DNA from: Rhynchopus euleeides | Lineage: Eukaryota; Euglenozoa; Diplonemea; Diplonemida; Diplonemidae | Assembly: GCA_963210315.1 (NCBI GenBank) | Contig: OY723241.1 | Span: 1,488,001 to 1,552,000, forward strand | DNA: 64,000 nt | Direction of reading: 5' to 3' | Translations under genes and position numbers: made by a program | Shown here: one piece after another, positions 1 to 13,777 of the stretch | Numbering within the stretch: the stretch's first letter is position 1 | Layout of the letters: the number at the start of each line of letters is the position of its first letter | Notes under the pieces: model-generated | Databases searched by the model: none | Told to the model about the DNA's origin: nothing | What the model saw: only the letters and a program-made list of their open reading frames with translations

Positions 1-2476
1 CAAGGGGCAAGTTGCAACAGGCAGAGAGAGAGTTTGGAAAAAAAATTTGGTAGGGACCTAAGGGTGGGCCTGCACTCCGTGACGGTGTGCCAGATGTGCC
101 CGGGCAACTCACGTATGTGCTCTTTAGAGCAAAGGCTGTGTCCCTCCGATGTGTGCGGGAAAAGCCATTTCGAAGGATGCTATGGCACGGTGTCAGCAAA
201 GAGGGGATCATCTTTTTATAAGAAGGATGCTTGCAAACCCCAGCGCCCTGGGCTGGCAGGCCGGCAGGATGCGCAGGGTAACCAATCGCCCGCCTAAACA
301 CCCCACATCCCCCCCACCGTTCTACGAGTGAAGGGATATCATCCTTGTGCTTCCTTCTACTTCTATTTCAACATCCCCCCCACCCCCCCACCCCCGTTCT
401 AAATAAATCAAAAGAATGCCGAAACAGCGGCCCCCTCATCGAGGGCTGCTCGGAGCAGAAAGTCGTTCTGGCAAGTCCCTGACACATCACATCACTACAG
501 GAAACGGGTGTCCCCTCACAGGGGACTGCCCAAAGGAACGCCTGCCGAATAAAAGCAACCCGTTATATTTTTGGCCGATTTTATAAAGTGATGCGTTTTC
601 GTGTCGAACCCACCCGCACTGCGGGGAACAAACGGCATCACACAGGGTTCTGTCCCTCACCCGCCCCCCTCTGGAAGCGAAGCGTGTTGAGTGGTCCGAC
701 GCTGCGGAAATGCAGCGCACAGCGAGAAGGGGCGGGTACGAAATTCAACGAAAACCGTTCAAAACCATTCAAAACCATTCAAAACCCACCCCATCCCCCG
801 AAGGGGCGACTGCCAGGTGGAAATGCAACGAATGTGGGGACGTGCCAGGGTGTTTGCTGGCATGCACAGCTCTATTGCGCCTCGCCCAATTTTCACACCA
901 CTTCCGCAGGCACTATTGCTGTGTGTTTCGTGCAATCAACCACATCCTTTTCGTATTCTCCATGGATGGCCCTGCCACAAACCTCGGTTGCATTGTCGCT
1001 CGTGATGTTGCTGCGATTTTTCTTCCAGCCCCGCCGGCACCCCTCGCCCCTTCATCACCACACCCGTATTCCTTGCTTTGAATTGAGCGCCAGAGGGGGT
1101 GGGGCCTGTATTCTTTCCACACGCATGTGTTGTAGCGGAGACAAACGTGGCACATCACCGCCACCAGCAAACCACGCGTGTTTTCGACACCAGCCCCAGC
1201 CTCCATTGGCCCTAATCAGGTGGGGTTTGTGATGGAGAAGGTGTCGACGCGTCACAAACAACACAAAACAAACCTAAAGTCACACGGGACCGTTCCCGCT
1301 ATAGATAAGTCGAATACTACACTTCGACCTGGATGCACACCTGCATGCCTGGACATGCTTGGGTCATATCCTGTTCGAACGCAGGTGTGGAGGCAGTGAG
1401 ATCACATCAAAAGAACAGGCGTTGGGGGACTTCGGTCAGAAGCGCAGAAAAGCCAACGATGCATTGCCTCACAACACGTGTGCCGAACCGACAGTTCGAC
1501 AGCAAAGGACTCCGCTCGATTGCTTGTGTTCTACTACACTGCTGCAAACATATTCACGTGTGTGTGCCGGGCATTGGGTGTTGCAGATGTTGTTCTCGGG
1601 TGCCCAGATCAGCTCGAGGTGCCCACAGAAGCGAGACGCCGCCTCCCCCCCCCCCCCCCCATCAGCGTCAGACAGGGCTGAAGAGGCCTTGATCACTGGT
1701 GGGAGGAAACGGCTGTTCTTTTCTCGAATCGCGGCATCCATGCCCTTTCCGACAGGCGATGCCGAGCCCCCTCCCCTTTTCTTTGGATGGTGCAGCATTC
1801 GAGCAACATCCCCCCACCCCCGGTTCGCTGTATTTCCCCGAATCTCCGTATTGTAGTTTGGGTTTTAGCGAACTGGCATTGCGCAGTGTCCCCTAAAGGC
1901 CACAGCGTGAGAATGGAGCCCGCTATCTCTTTGAAACTACCCTTCAGGCCTCCCCCCCCAGACCACACTCCCCACACACACACACACACCCCCACGCCCC
2001 CGCCAGAGGCCCGTCCAACACGTGATCACGCGGAGAATTGCCAGAAGATCCGGATTTGGTTGTTTCCCCCCTCCCCCTCCCCCTCCCCTCCCTCCATCAT
2101 CCCTCCTTCGTTCCCTCGTCCCCACCTCCCAACCCCTACCTGGTGGTGGGGGTGGAGGGGGAGGGGGGGAGGGGAGGGGAGTGGCGCAGTTGGATAAGGT
2201 AGGAGGGGGGGGTGTGTGTGTGCGAAACGGCTTTAAGAAAACGGATCGAAAGGCTTCTCATAAGTGGCGCGGCTCTCTGCTGATGTATTTTTTTCTTCTT
2301 TTCTTCTCGTTGTCTACCGCCATCCCCCACCCCGCCCCCACACACCTCCGTGGCCTGTCTATGTTGTTCGTATCGATCCTCTTCCCCCATTTTTTGTGTG
2401 TTTTCGTGCATCACGCGAAAACCCCAACGGCGTAGTGCACACCGAAAGAGGAGGCGGGTATAAATTTACAACAGCG
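1..2476. other. Intergenic, no gene recognised
   Basis: No frame here has sustained coding character. Contents are C-rich tracts (for example around 1646-1660), a short CA run near 1977-1990, a CT/CCCCT-rich stretch near 2067-2135, and three copies of a TTCAAAACC-type unit near 757-787. Positions about 802-915 resemble 14926-15025 (see findings). Confidence 0.6.
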
Positions 2477-2492
2477 CCCCCCCCCCCCCCTA

Positions 2493-3640
2493 GGGGGGGT
2501 CAAATGCCACCCTTTTACGTGGACAAACACGATTTTTCAAAAAACCGGCGCAGAGGCCCCAAAGCCCCCGTAAACCCTCCAAACCCCCCCAGATCGGTCC
2601 GGAAACCCATCGAACCCCACTTTTCCACCATTCCGGGCACCTCAGGTGCCCGAATTGGGGTACCTAAATTTTGTGCCACCGTTTGGTACCGGACAGTGCC
2701 ACTGTGTGGGAGGTTGGAAAAGAAAATGCCCCAACACACCACATCTGAGGGTTGCAATGCATGTTGCTTGCCAACCACGTCATCCGGTGGGTGTCAGGCG
2801 CTATGTAGGTGGCATTAGCCAGGTCTTCGATGAGTTCTGGCTTGTATATGTACCTCCCTGCCACCATGCACCGGGAGGCTGCCTGTAGGTACGGAACAAG
2901 TCCAGATGGTCGTGTGATTCCTGTGCAGCAGTGCTCCACAACCGGGATGTGTTGACAACGACTGTTGCAACACGAGCTGTACATTCCGGGAACACACGAA
3001 GTGCGCTGTCGTGGTACCCATTGTGCCAGAATTGGTAGTTGCTGCGGTCTACTTTGCCTGGCCCAAGAGCACTGGTACTGAACGGTGCAATATGCGTGGC
3101 GAGGTGAATGCAACGGAAGGGCGCAAAGTCAATACAGCTCTCGGATGGCGGGTGGTGGTGCCACTAGTGTGTGACGTTCACTCGAGGATACAACGCATCA
3201 CAATGAATCAGCAACCGTGGACCGAGTACAATACGCTCTCTGTGGCTGGTGTGGGGGACAAAGGCAGTGCCTGTGCCGCAGGCAGGGAGGTACATATACA
3301 AGCCAGAACACATCGAAGACCTGGCTCATGCCACCTACATAGCGCCTGACACCCACCGGATGACGTGGTTGGCAAGCAACATGCATTGCAACCCTCAGAT
3401 GTGGTGTGTTGGGGCATTTTCTTTTCCAACCTCCCACACAGTGGCACTGTCCGGTACCAAACGGTGGCACAAAATTTAGGTACCCCAATTCGGGCACCTG
3501 AGGTGCCCGGAATGGTGGAAAAGTGGGGTTCGATGGGTTTCCGGACCGATCTGGGGGGGTTTGGAGGGTTTACGGGGGCTTTGGGGCCTCTGCGCCGGTT
3601 TTTTGAAAAATCGTGTTTGTCACCCCCATTTGACCCCCCC
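2493..3640. mobile_element. TA-site fold-back element, family A, copy 1
   Basis: Left arm (about 2493-2861) and right arm (about 3292-3640) are near-perfect inverted repeats of roughly 350-370 bp. The ends read GGGGGGGTCAAATG and CATTTGACCCCCCC. A TA dinucleotide borders each end (2491-2492 and 3641-3642), the signature of a TA target-site duplication. Outside the TAs lie 14 C (2477-2490) and 17 C (3643-3659). The unique centre is about 430 bp and has no transposase frame. A copy almost identical in sequence lies at 39599-40745. I read this as a non-autonomous Tc1/mariner-like or similar element; family assignment is inference from the TA duplication only. Confidence 0.85.
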
Positions 3641-3756
3641 TACCCCCCCCCCCCCCCCCATTTCCTGCACGGTGGGATCTTGTAAATTTTACATGTATAA
3701 CTACAAGTATAATACATGTATTATACATGTATTATACTTGCATGTCAACTATTATA

Positions 3757-4559
3757 CCGTAAACGGAAATATTGTGGACCGTAATAAAGGTGAACCGTAC
3801 TATAGGTGGACCGTAAAAAAGATGGAACAAATGGGATTTTTCCGGAACTTGGAACATTTTTACGGTCCACCTATTTTACGGTTGGGATCGTGGACTTGGC
3901 GGTTTTTTTTTACGAGTTCCTTCGCGACGAAGTCGCGAAGGAACCAAGGAAATCGTACGGCTGAAGCTGCAGGATTAACACCACAGGGCCTCAGCACAGA
4001 GTGTGCACTCACCATCGTCCGGGAACTGTTCTCCCACAGTTACTGCAGGGTGTACTACACTAAAGGAGTACGATTTCCCTGAATTTTTCGGGCACTGATT
4101 CACGAATTTACATCTGGAGGGAGCCCGGTGGTCTCAGCTTCTGTCTGCGCGCCCTGCCGTACTGTGGCTGCTTTTGTGGGCTCGTGCAGCAGGTTCTACT
4201 TTTACTTCTACCGGAATGCTCCTTGCATGGTACTACACTTCTCGAGGTGTGGTGGTGGGTGAGTCTCGAGGTGAGATCGTGCCTTTTCCACACGCAGGGA
4301 GGACTTGCTTCTCTTGCTGGTGTTGGTTGCGGTGGTGGAGGGAGGGTCCAAAGCTGGGAGGTCGGGAGGCCTACGTGTGGGTGTCTGCGGCGTGGAGGCC
4401 GCAGTCCGCGCCCCGCAACCCACCAGCCCGCGGGCGAAAAACGCATTGTCTTTTCCATATTCAGTCCCAATAAATGGTGGACCGTAAAAAAGATGGAACG
4501 TTTGGCCTTTTTTTGGGAACTTGGAACATTTTTACGGTCCACCCTTTTTCCGTTTACGG
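3757..4559. mobile_element. TA-site TIR element E inside D
   Basis: Ends CCGTAAACGG and CCGTTTACGG, each bordered by TA (3755-3756, 4560-4561). The left TIR holds three spaced GGACCGTA/GAACCGTA motifs before AAGATGGAAC, and the right end has the mirror, which looks like repeated transposase-binding sites. The interior contains a perfect 13-bp hairpin (3916-3944) and a segment (about 4118-4250) related to 22498-22615. Non-autonomous; no transposase. Confidence 0.8.
3916..3944. repeat. Perfect 13-bp hairpin
   Basis: GTTCCTTCGCGAC, a GAA loop, then its exact reverse complement. It lies inside element E and has no recognised function. Confidence 0.8.
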
Positions 4560-4736
4560 TACATGTATAATACATGTATATGCCTGAAATATACATGTAA
4601 AATACATGTATATCAAGTAAAAATACATGTATAATACTTGCATGTCAACTATTATACATGTATTTTTACTTGATATACATGTATTTTACATGTATATTTC
4701 AGGCATTTACATGTATTTTACATGTACCGTATACGT

Positions 4737-4840
4737 AAATATTTTGGAACGTAAATATTATGGAACGTAAATATTATGGAACGCTGGTGGGTTGGCGTTC
4801 CAGATTTTTTCGTTCCATAATATTTACAGGGCTTTCTGCG
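4737..4840. mobile_element. Element F, partial copy (left end)
   Basis: Starts at a TA (4735-4736) with CCGTATACGTAAATATTTTG and matches the first about 105 bp of the complete copy at 22074-22402 almost base for base, ending at GGGCTTTCTGCG. No matching right end follows, so this is a truncated copy inside D. Confidence 0.75.
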
Positions 4841-5252
4841 TGTTCATGCGAGTAAAATACATGTATTTTACTTGCATGCAAGTAAAATACATGTATTTTA
4901 CTTGCATGCAAGTATTTTACTTGTCATGCAAGTATTATACATGTATTTTACTTGTCATGCAAGTATTTTACATGTATAATACTTGCATGACAAGTATTAT
5001 ACATGTAAAATACATGTAAATGCCTGAAATATACATGTAAAATACATGTATATCAAGTAAAAATACAAGTATAATAGTTGACATGCAAGTATTATACTTG
5101 TATTTTTACTTGATATACATGTATTTTACATGTATATTTCAGGCATATACATGTATTATACATGTATAATAGTTGACATGCAAGTATTATACATGTATAA
5201 TACATGTATATACTTGTAGTTATACATGTAAAATTTACAAGATCCCACCGTG

Positions 5253-7100
5253 TGTTGGTTAGCGAATTGGCATCGCACTGTATTAGGAGGAGTATAGGGA
5301 GGGATCCGTTCTAACTGAAGTACCTAGCTACCCCTCTCACAATTCTCCTGGCGCCCACCCCACGCCTCCGCTGAGTTAGCGTCGCATTTGCGGAAGTGGA
5401 AAATGGAAAAATAAATATCACGGAGCGGGCAACGCAGAACGAGACTCCGCTGTGCCTCGGCCTCCCCCCCTCAAGCTCAAGCAGCGCGAGGCACAGAACA
5501 GAGCATCTCTCGTAGCGCCGTTCCTTTCGGGAGTCTGCTCCATCATCCCAAATCGGTCATAAAGGGCCTTGTCGGTGCTATACGAACTTCCAATCACCGC
5601 AAGTCAGAAGTTGATTTGCTAAAACTGCCCGATTGTATGCCAATACCACCGTGCAGCTTGGAGAACACGAAACAGCAACCCCTCTCACTGGGGGACGCTG
5701 CAAACAGGCCAAAAAAAAGATCGTTCAAAATCGTTCAAACTGCCCCATCGATTCACCAGAGCCCACTCACCCACCCACCCCCCCTCACGGGGGAACGGGT
5801 CAGGGCCCGTCCTGACCGAGGCATGTCAAAAACACAAGCGTGCGGAAAGGGGCGTATTCACCACGCAGGCCACCAAGCCATGCGGGTCTCCCCCCCCCCC
5901 CCCCTTCCTTCCCAGATCCCCCCATCCCCCCACCCACCCCCCTCCACTCCCCCTTCTCCAGCACCGTGTTTTTGAGCGTTCTTGATCATGATCAAAAAAA
6001 ATCAAACAGCTTTTTCTGACCGAACACCTCCCCCAAGTGCATGTGTTGGCGATCACCTCCAGGGTGGGTCAGCCCTGCATAGGTCGTGGGGCTCCACCCC
6101 TGTGTACCCCCCTTCCTGTGTGTTGTGTGTGTGTGATCTCTGTGGCCCGACCGAGCCTGGTTGTCTTCGTAGGTCAATTTATGGTCGCCCCTTCTCTCCC
6201 TCCCCACCTCCCCTGGGGGGTGGTCAGGCCAGCTCCTTTCAGGGGGTGGCGCCTTTTGTAGGCGTGACGGGGTGGCGATCGTTGATGCAACAAGACAAAA
6301 AAGGCAAGGTGGGTGGGGGGCCCCAAACACAAGTATGGATTTCGCCAGCTGGCATGTTCTGGTCATACAGCAGGTTCGTGGTGCTGATTGTCGGAAAGGC
6401 ACGCAGTATACAGGGTTCCGCATGGTGATGCCCTCTGTGGTGACCCGTGGACTGATTTGGCCATCCCTGTGCCAGGTAAAAGCGAGAGAGAAACACAGTC
6501 AGGCTGTGAGGCCAGCACCCGGTAGAGAGAAGTCAAAACCCCAGATAATGTACGATGGTGCCAGCTCTGCCGGCATTTCCCCATCCCCCGGCTGTTGAAC
6601 CATCTGAACGACCTTTTCTTGGCTGAGCACATCACGAGATCTCGGACACTGCCTGCATAGCGGTGATCCAAGGGAGGGGTGGACTCTGTCTACCTGACCT
6701 TTCTCTGCATTGCTACCCCCCCCCCCCCCCTCCCCCTGTTCGAGAGGCAGCAGAAAAGAGTCGCTGAGTTGCAGCAAGTCCCTGGGCGCCGTATCCCCCA
6801 TTCCCCCCCCCCCCTTTTCCCCTCACCCCTTTGCAACCGCTGTAGCATGCCACCCTCGCCACTGCCATCGCCATGCCATCCCACCCCACCCCTAGCAGGC
6901 ACCGCAAACCCACACGGGGCTGGGTTATGCAGGTGGGTGCGCGGTGGTAGTCGGGGTCACAGCGTCACCCCCACCACCCCCACCCACCCACCCCCGCCCC
7001 TGCCCCTGCTTTCAGCACGCAAGGCTCAGGCTAGCCTGCATACCTACGGTTCGCTGTTCCCTCGCCCGGCCTTTGCGCACTGCAGCGGCACGCCGAGCCG
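5253..7100. other. Intergenic, no gene recognised
   Basis: C-rich and CT-rich DNA with homopolymer C runs near 5891-5904, 6717-6730 and 6806-6815. No coding frame is supported. The last 100 bp are the likely upstream region of the DUF229 gene. Confidence 0.55.
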
Positions 7101-10100
7101 ATGGAGGACGGCGTCGGTGATGTGGAATCCGGGGCGTTGCAGCGCCGCCAGAAGAAGCAGGCAGGTGACGGAGATGGGGAGGTCACAGACTCACAGCTCG
7201 GCAGTGGGACTGCACCGGCAGCTCCGCAGATGATGCGGAGGGGTGGCGGGAAGGCCACTCAGAGCAGCGGCGGCGCCATCTTCGTCATGCTGGCATTCGT
7301 CGTGCTGGTGGTGGTGAGCTGGTGGGGGTTGATGACTGCGGTGATGGGCACCACCCACCGCGGGCCCAAGCGGGTAACCCCCTCCAAAGACGCCCAGGAC
7401 ATCATCGAAAACACCGAAGGCCTCACCTGGGACAGCACCTACGCACAGCACGCCGGGCAGATCGGGTGGGTCCTGGAGGACCGAGGTACCCAGATCAACG
7501 TCGGGTTCCCCGACGGCACCACCAAGTGGTACCCCTTCGATGCTTTGGAGGAGGTGAAGCCCGACGAGAAGGGGCAGGTGAAGGAGGGCGCGCATGCCGA
7601 GAAGAAGAAGAAGCGGAAGAAGAAGAAGGGGAGGAAGGAGAAGGCGCAGCGATCCCAGGATGATGACGAGCAGGCGGGGGGCGAGGCGAAGGGGGAGATC
7701 CACACCGTGCATCGCCTGGAGGGTGATGGGGAGGAGGCGGCGGGTGGCGAAGCAGACGTGGCGAAGCAGGGCGCTGACGCGACTGCCGACGGCGATGCTG
7801 AGAACGGTGATGGAAAATCACCTCCCCGCAGGAAGCACCGCAAGAAGCGGGAACTTGTCAACAAGTTGCACCACGGAGGTGCCGAAGAGGGGGGCGAGCA
7901 GGCAGGGCAGGCCGATGCAAGCGGGGGCGATGAAGAGTCGGGGCGGAAGCACGGTGGTGCACGGAAGTATCATGCGCGGCACCACCGCCACAAGTCGGAG
8001 GGAGAGGGCGATGGGGTGGGCAGCGACGAGAAGCCTCATGAGGAGCACTTCTCCAAGGCTGTGCAGAAGCACCGCAACAAGCATAAGAAGCGGAAGAAGC
8101 ACGGCGCTGCAGAGGGTGAGAACCACAACGACATCAGCCTGCACCATGCTGGAGGGAGTGGGGATGGCGAAGAGAAGGAGAAGGAGAAGGATGCTGGCAA
8201 CGATGATGCCGGAGGTGCCGAGGAGTTCTCCGAGAAGAAGCCGAAGCGCAGCGGCGGCGAGGAGCGCGAGGGGCAGGTGGCTGAGGATGGGGGAAAGGGG
8301 TCTGAAGGGGGCAGCGGCGACGACACCCCTGCGCCCCGGAAGCATAAGAAGAAGCGGCGCGGGCACCGCAAGAAGCGCGCGGCGCCGGATGGCAGCGGCG
8401 GGGGCGAGGAGGAAGAGGGGGAGGGTGCCGGGGGGAAGCCGGATGTGGCGCACCTGTCGCTTGCCTCGGCCATCCCGAAGCAGAAGAAGGCTTGCACGTA
8501 CCCTTCGCTGCACCCGCACAAGGTATGGGGCTGGGAGGGGGTGGGGAGAGGCGATAGGGTCTTGATGATGGGATTGTGCCACCTCGCCACTCCGGCGCAG
8601 GATGTGCGATTTTAGGCTTCAGGGGAAACGGCTGTGGCCCTCCCAGACACACACACCCTCCCCTTCGCAGTGGGCTGAGAAGTTCGGCTGGGGTGTGCGG
8701 AAGTCATTCCCGAAGTGCGCAGAGAGCGGGCCTTTCTCCACCCTAAAGAAGGCTGGCACAGGCGGTGTCTTCGAGCGTGCCGACGGCGAGGGTCCCGCTG
8801 AGGCGCCTATCGAGACGAGCATCGAGGCACGCGGGAAGGACGCCACATTCCAGAGAAAGGAGTCGTCGGAAGGGTCGGCGAAGCCCTACGACGTGTTTGT
8901 GGCTGTGGGTGAGGACGATGCATTTGCCGTGAAGTCGGTGGAGTACCTCGTGTCTGAAGGCCACCAGGTGCTCCGCATCGTGCCCCGTGATTCGGAGTCG
9001 GACGCGAAGGAGACCCGCCTCAACCTGAAGCCTGTCAAGGCGCGCGTCGAGAGCTTTGCAAACCTGCGTGCCCTGCTCAACGCGGCCCTCGTGCCCCACA
9101 CCATCCCCAGGTATGTCCGAAGGGGACGATGAGAGTGTTGGGGGTGGGTGGACTGAAGCAGGACAGCCCTCGGGGTGTGCGGGCGGGGCGGGGCGCTGCG
9201 ATGCTCGCCGCGATGCGCGGGAGAGGGGGGTGCGGTCAGAACCGCGTAGGCCAAGGGGTGGTCGTCGCTGTGGAGGGGGGACATGCCGGCACACCCACCC
9301 AAACTTGCAGGTTCGCCTCCCTGGAGATTGACTGCCAAGGCACGGCCTCTGTGTTCGGGATGTCTGAGCTGCCGGACCGTTTCTTCACCAAGATGCAGAC
9401 CACGGTATGCCATGGCGTGCGGGTGAGGCATGCGGCGGTGTGGTTGCGGTTGTTGCTGAGGGAGTAGCGGGGCTCCTTGTGCACCTCTTATGGCTCTGCA
9501 TCCCGACACCCTTGCAGCTCGATGCAGAGAAGCGCCAGAACCAGCTGAAGGCGCTGTTTACACAGGACCGTATGGACAAGGCGTCGTACGATGTGTCGGA
9601 TGACGGGAAGGTGGAACTTCTGGTATGCCGTCATAGTAAGGTGAAGGCGTGGCGTGTCCTCCCATCTATTGTGAGATCATCTTATCGATTTCACGAGATA
9701 TGTTCGTATCTTGTGTGAAGCTCTAACCCAACCACACACGCCACAGACACACCCCTACGTGGTGGCGGAGTGCGACGGGAAGCGCGAGCTGCACATCAAC
9801 ATCGATGCTGAGGGGCGGAAGTTCCGCGAAGGCGGTGCCAGGCACACCTCTGCGGGTGGGGCCAAGCTGAACGTGATGCACGTCATGTTCGACAGCTCCT
9901 CCTTCCCTGCGCTGGTCAGGGCCTGCCCGAAGATCATCAAGCGCCTTGAGGACATCAACAACCGGGAGGACGGCATTGCACGTGTCTTCAGCTTCAAGCA
10001 CCTCCACGCCGTGTCGTGCTGCTCGCCAGGCAACCAGATCCCGATGTACAGCGGGCGGATGAACGGGGAGGGTTCCCCCTTCGTCTCGGCGGAGCCGAGG

Positions 10101-11291
10101 CAGAAGTCGGGGAACTGGCTGTGGAACATCGCGAAGTCTATCGGGTACAACACCTTCTTCTCACTCGACAACTGCCCCGACAAGTCGTCGCGTGACTTCC
10201 AGGCATTCCCCTCTGTCGACCACCGCCTTGTTGCACCGACGTGCATGGCTGGGATCTTGCTGTCGCATAAGGAGAAGCCGTGCCTCACAAACAGGCCGAT
10301 TGATGACTATGTCTTCGAAGGTTTGACGCAGTTTTGGGATATGTACCCAGACACGCCGAAATACGGCGCAGTGCAGTTGATCACCCCGCATGAGGAGACG
10401 GAGAAGCTCCTTATCGAGCTGGACGACCCCATGGCCTCCCTGCTGAAGAAGCTTGAGGAGAGGAACATCCTCAACAACACGGCGGTCATGTTTTTCTCCG
10501 ACCACGGCATCAACTTCGGGAGGTACGCCTCGACGCACGACGGGGAGATCGAGAAGATGTTCCCCTTCGCCCACCTGATCCTGCCCCGGTGGGTTGGGGG
10601 GGGCGCGAAGAAGGGTTCGAAGATCAGCTTTGAGTCTCTCCGCAGCAACGAGGATGCGCTGGTGACGCCCTACGACATGTACCAGATCATGCGGGAGCTG
10701 CTGCACTATCCGGAGCCTGCGCCGCCGTATCACATCGACGAGGAGGACCCGCCGCTCCCGAAGCCTGAGCAGTCGCACATTGTGGCGTCGATGAAGACGT
10801 TGAAGCCCTTCGAGAAGGTTCTGCATCGGCATGTCTCGCAGAAGCGGTCATGTACCGACGCGAACATCCCGCCTGAGTTCTGCACCTGCATCGACTGGAA
10901 GCCTGTGGATGCGCAGGACTACGCGAGTTACTCGGAGAAGACGGACCTGGTGCTGGCGGAGCACCGCAGAACCATCGAGTCGTATGCATCCGACTGCCTG
11001 CCTGTGGCGCTCGGTGAGGTGCAGAGCATGGAGCTGCAGGTCTGGCCTGTCGAGTATCACCCCAAGGAGCAGCTCAAGGCAAAGAAGATCTGGATGTCGC
11101 CCAACAGGGACATGATGCGTGTGGTTTACTCCATCGAGGCGCGCAGCACAACCCGATTCGAAGCGATTGTCAGCATCGATAAGAAGGACAAGAGCAAATT
11201 TGATGTTGCGGTCATCACAAGGATCGATGCCATCGAGAAGAAGTGCGGGATTGTGGAGAAGAAGGCCGAGCTCCTCTGTGTCTGCAAGTGA
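7101..11291 (+). CDS. Membrane-anchored DUF229 / sulfatase-fold protein, five exons
   Basis: Five exons: 7101-8522, 8671-9110, 9311-9404, 9518-9622, 9747-11291, giving about 1,201 residues. All four introns are GT...AG with GTATG donors and reading phase is kept through each. Residues 1-55 are a short tail, about 55-77 a single hydrophobic helix, so a type II membrane protein is likely. Residues about 110-150 resemble a small SH3-like barrel (GQIGWV...VGFPDG). A Lys/Glu/Gly-rich linker fills about 155-470. Exon 5 carries the DUF229 alkaline-phosphatase/sulfatase fold: MFDSSSFPALV, then CCSPGNQIPMYSG, and FFSDHGINFGRY, the motif order typical of the family. Substrate is unknown. DUF229 proteins are generally secretory-pathway or surface enzymes or relatives; enzymatic activity here is not shown. 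Confidence 0.85.

Positions 11292-13777
<2,486 letters not shown>

Larger units (their letters stand above)
3668..5252. mobile_element. Long palindromic TIR element D, host of E and F1
   Basis: The outer ends are inverted repeats of more than 80 bp beginning CACGGTGGGATCTTGTAAAT. The arms are built from permutations of ACATGTA, AATACATGTA and CTTGCATG, so the whole body can fold into stacked hairpins. Two other elements sit inside: E (3757-4559) and F1 (4737-4840). Removing E restores the same arm sequence that is seen intact near 4640-4660. The target duplication of D itself is unresolved. No coding frame. Confidence 0.75.

Noticed and set aside
1370-1395. B-box-like CCTGTTCGAACGCAGG
   Set aside because: Short palindrome with no A box or cloverleaf around it.
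2176-2250. tRNA-like A box (GTGGCGCAGTTGGATAAGG)
   Set aside because: No matching T arm (GGTTCRANYCC) and no acceptor stem; the following sequence is a G/T repeat.
2515-3685. Short repeated frames inside family A (for example 99-149 codons)
   Set aside because: They mirror each other because the element is an inverted repeat; no transposase motifs.
5258-5290. TTAGCGAATTGGCATCGCAC, similar to 1865-1890, as a tRNA-derived SINE head
   Set aside because: Only about 20 bp are alike and no B box or tail follows.
7191-8652. Several - strand frames opposite the DUF229 exon 1
   Set aside because: Shadows of the Lys/Glu-rich coding repeats.
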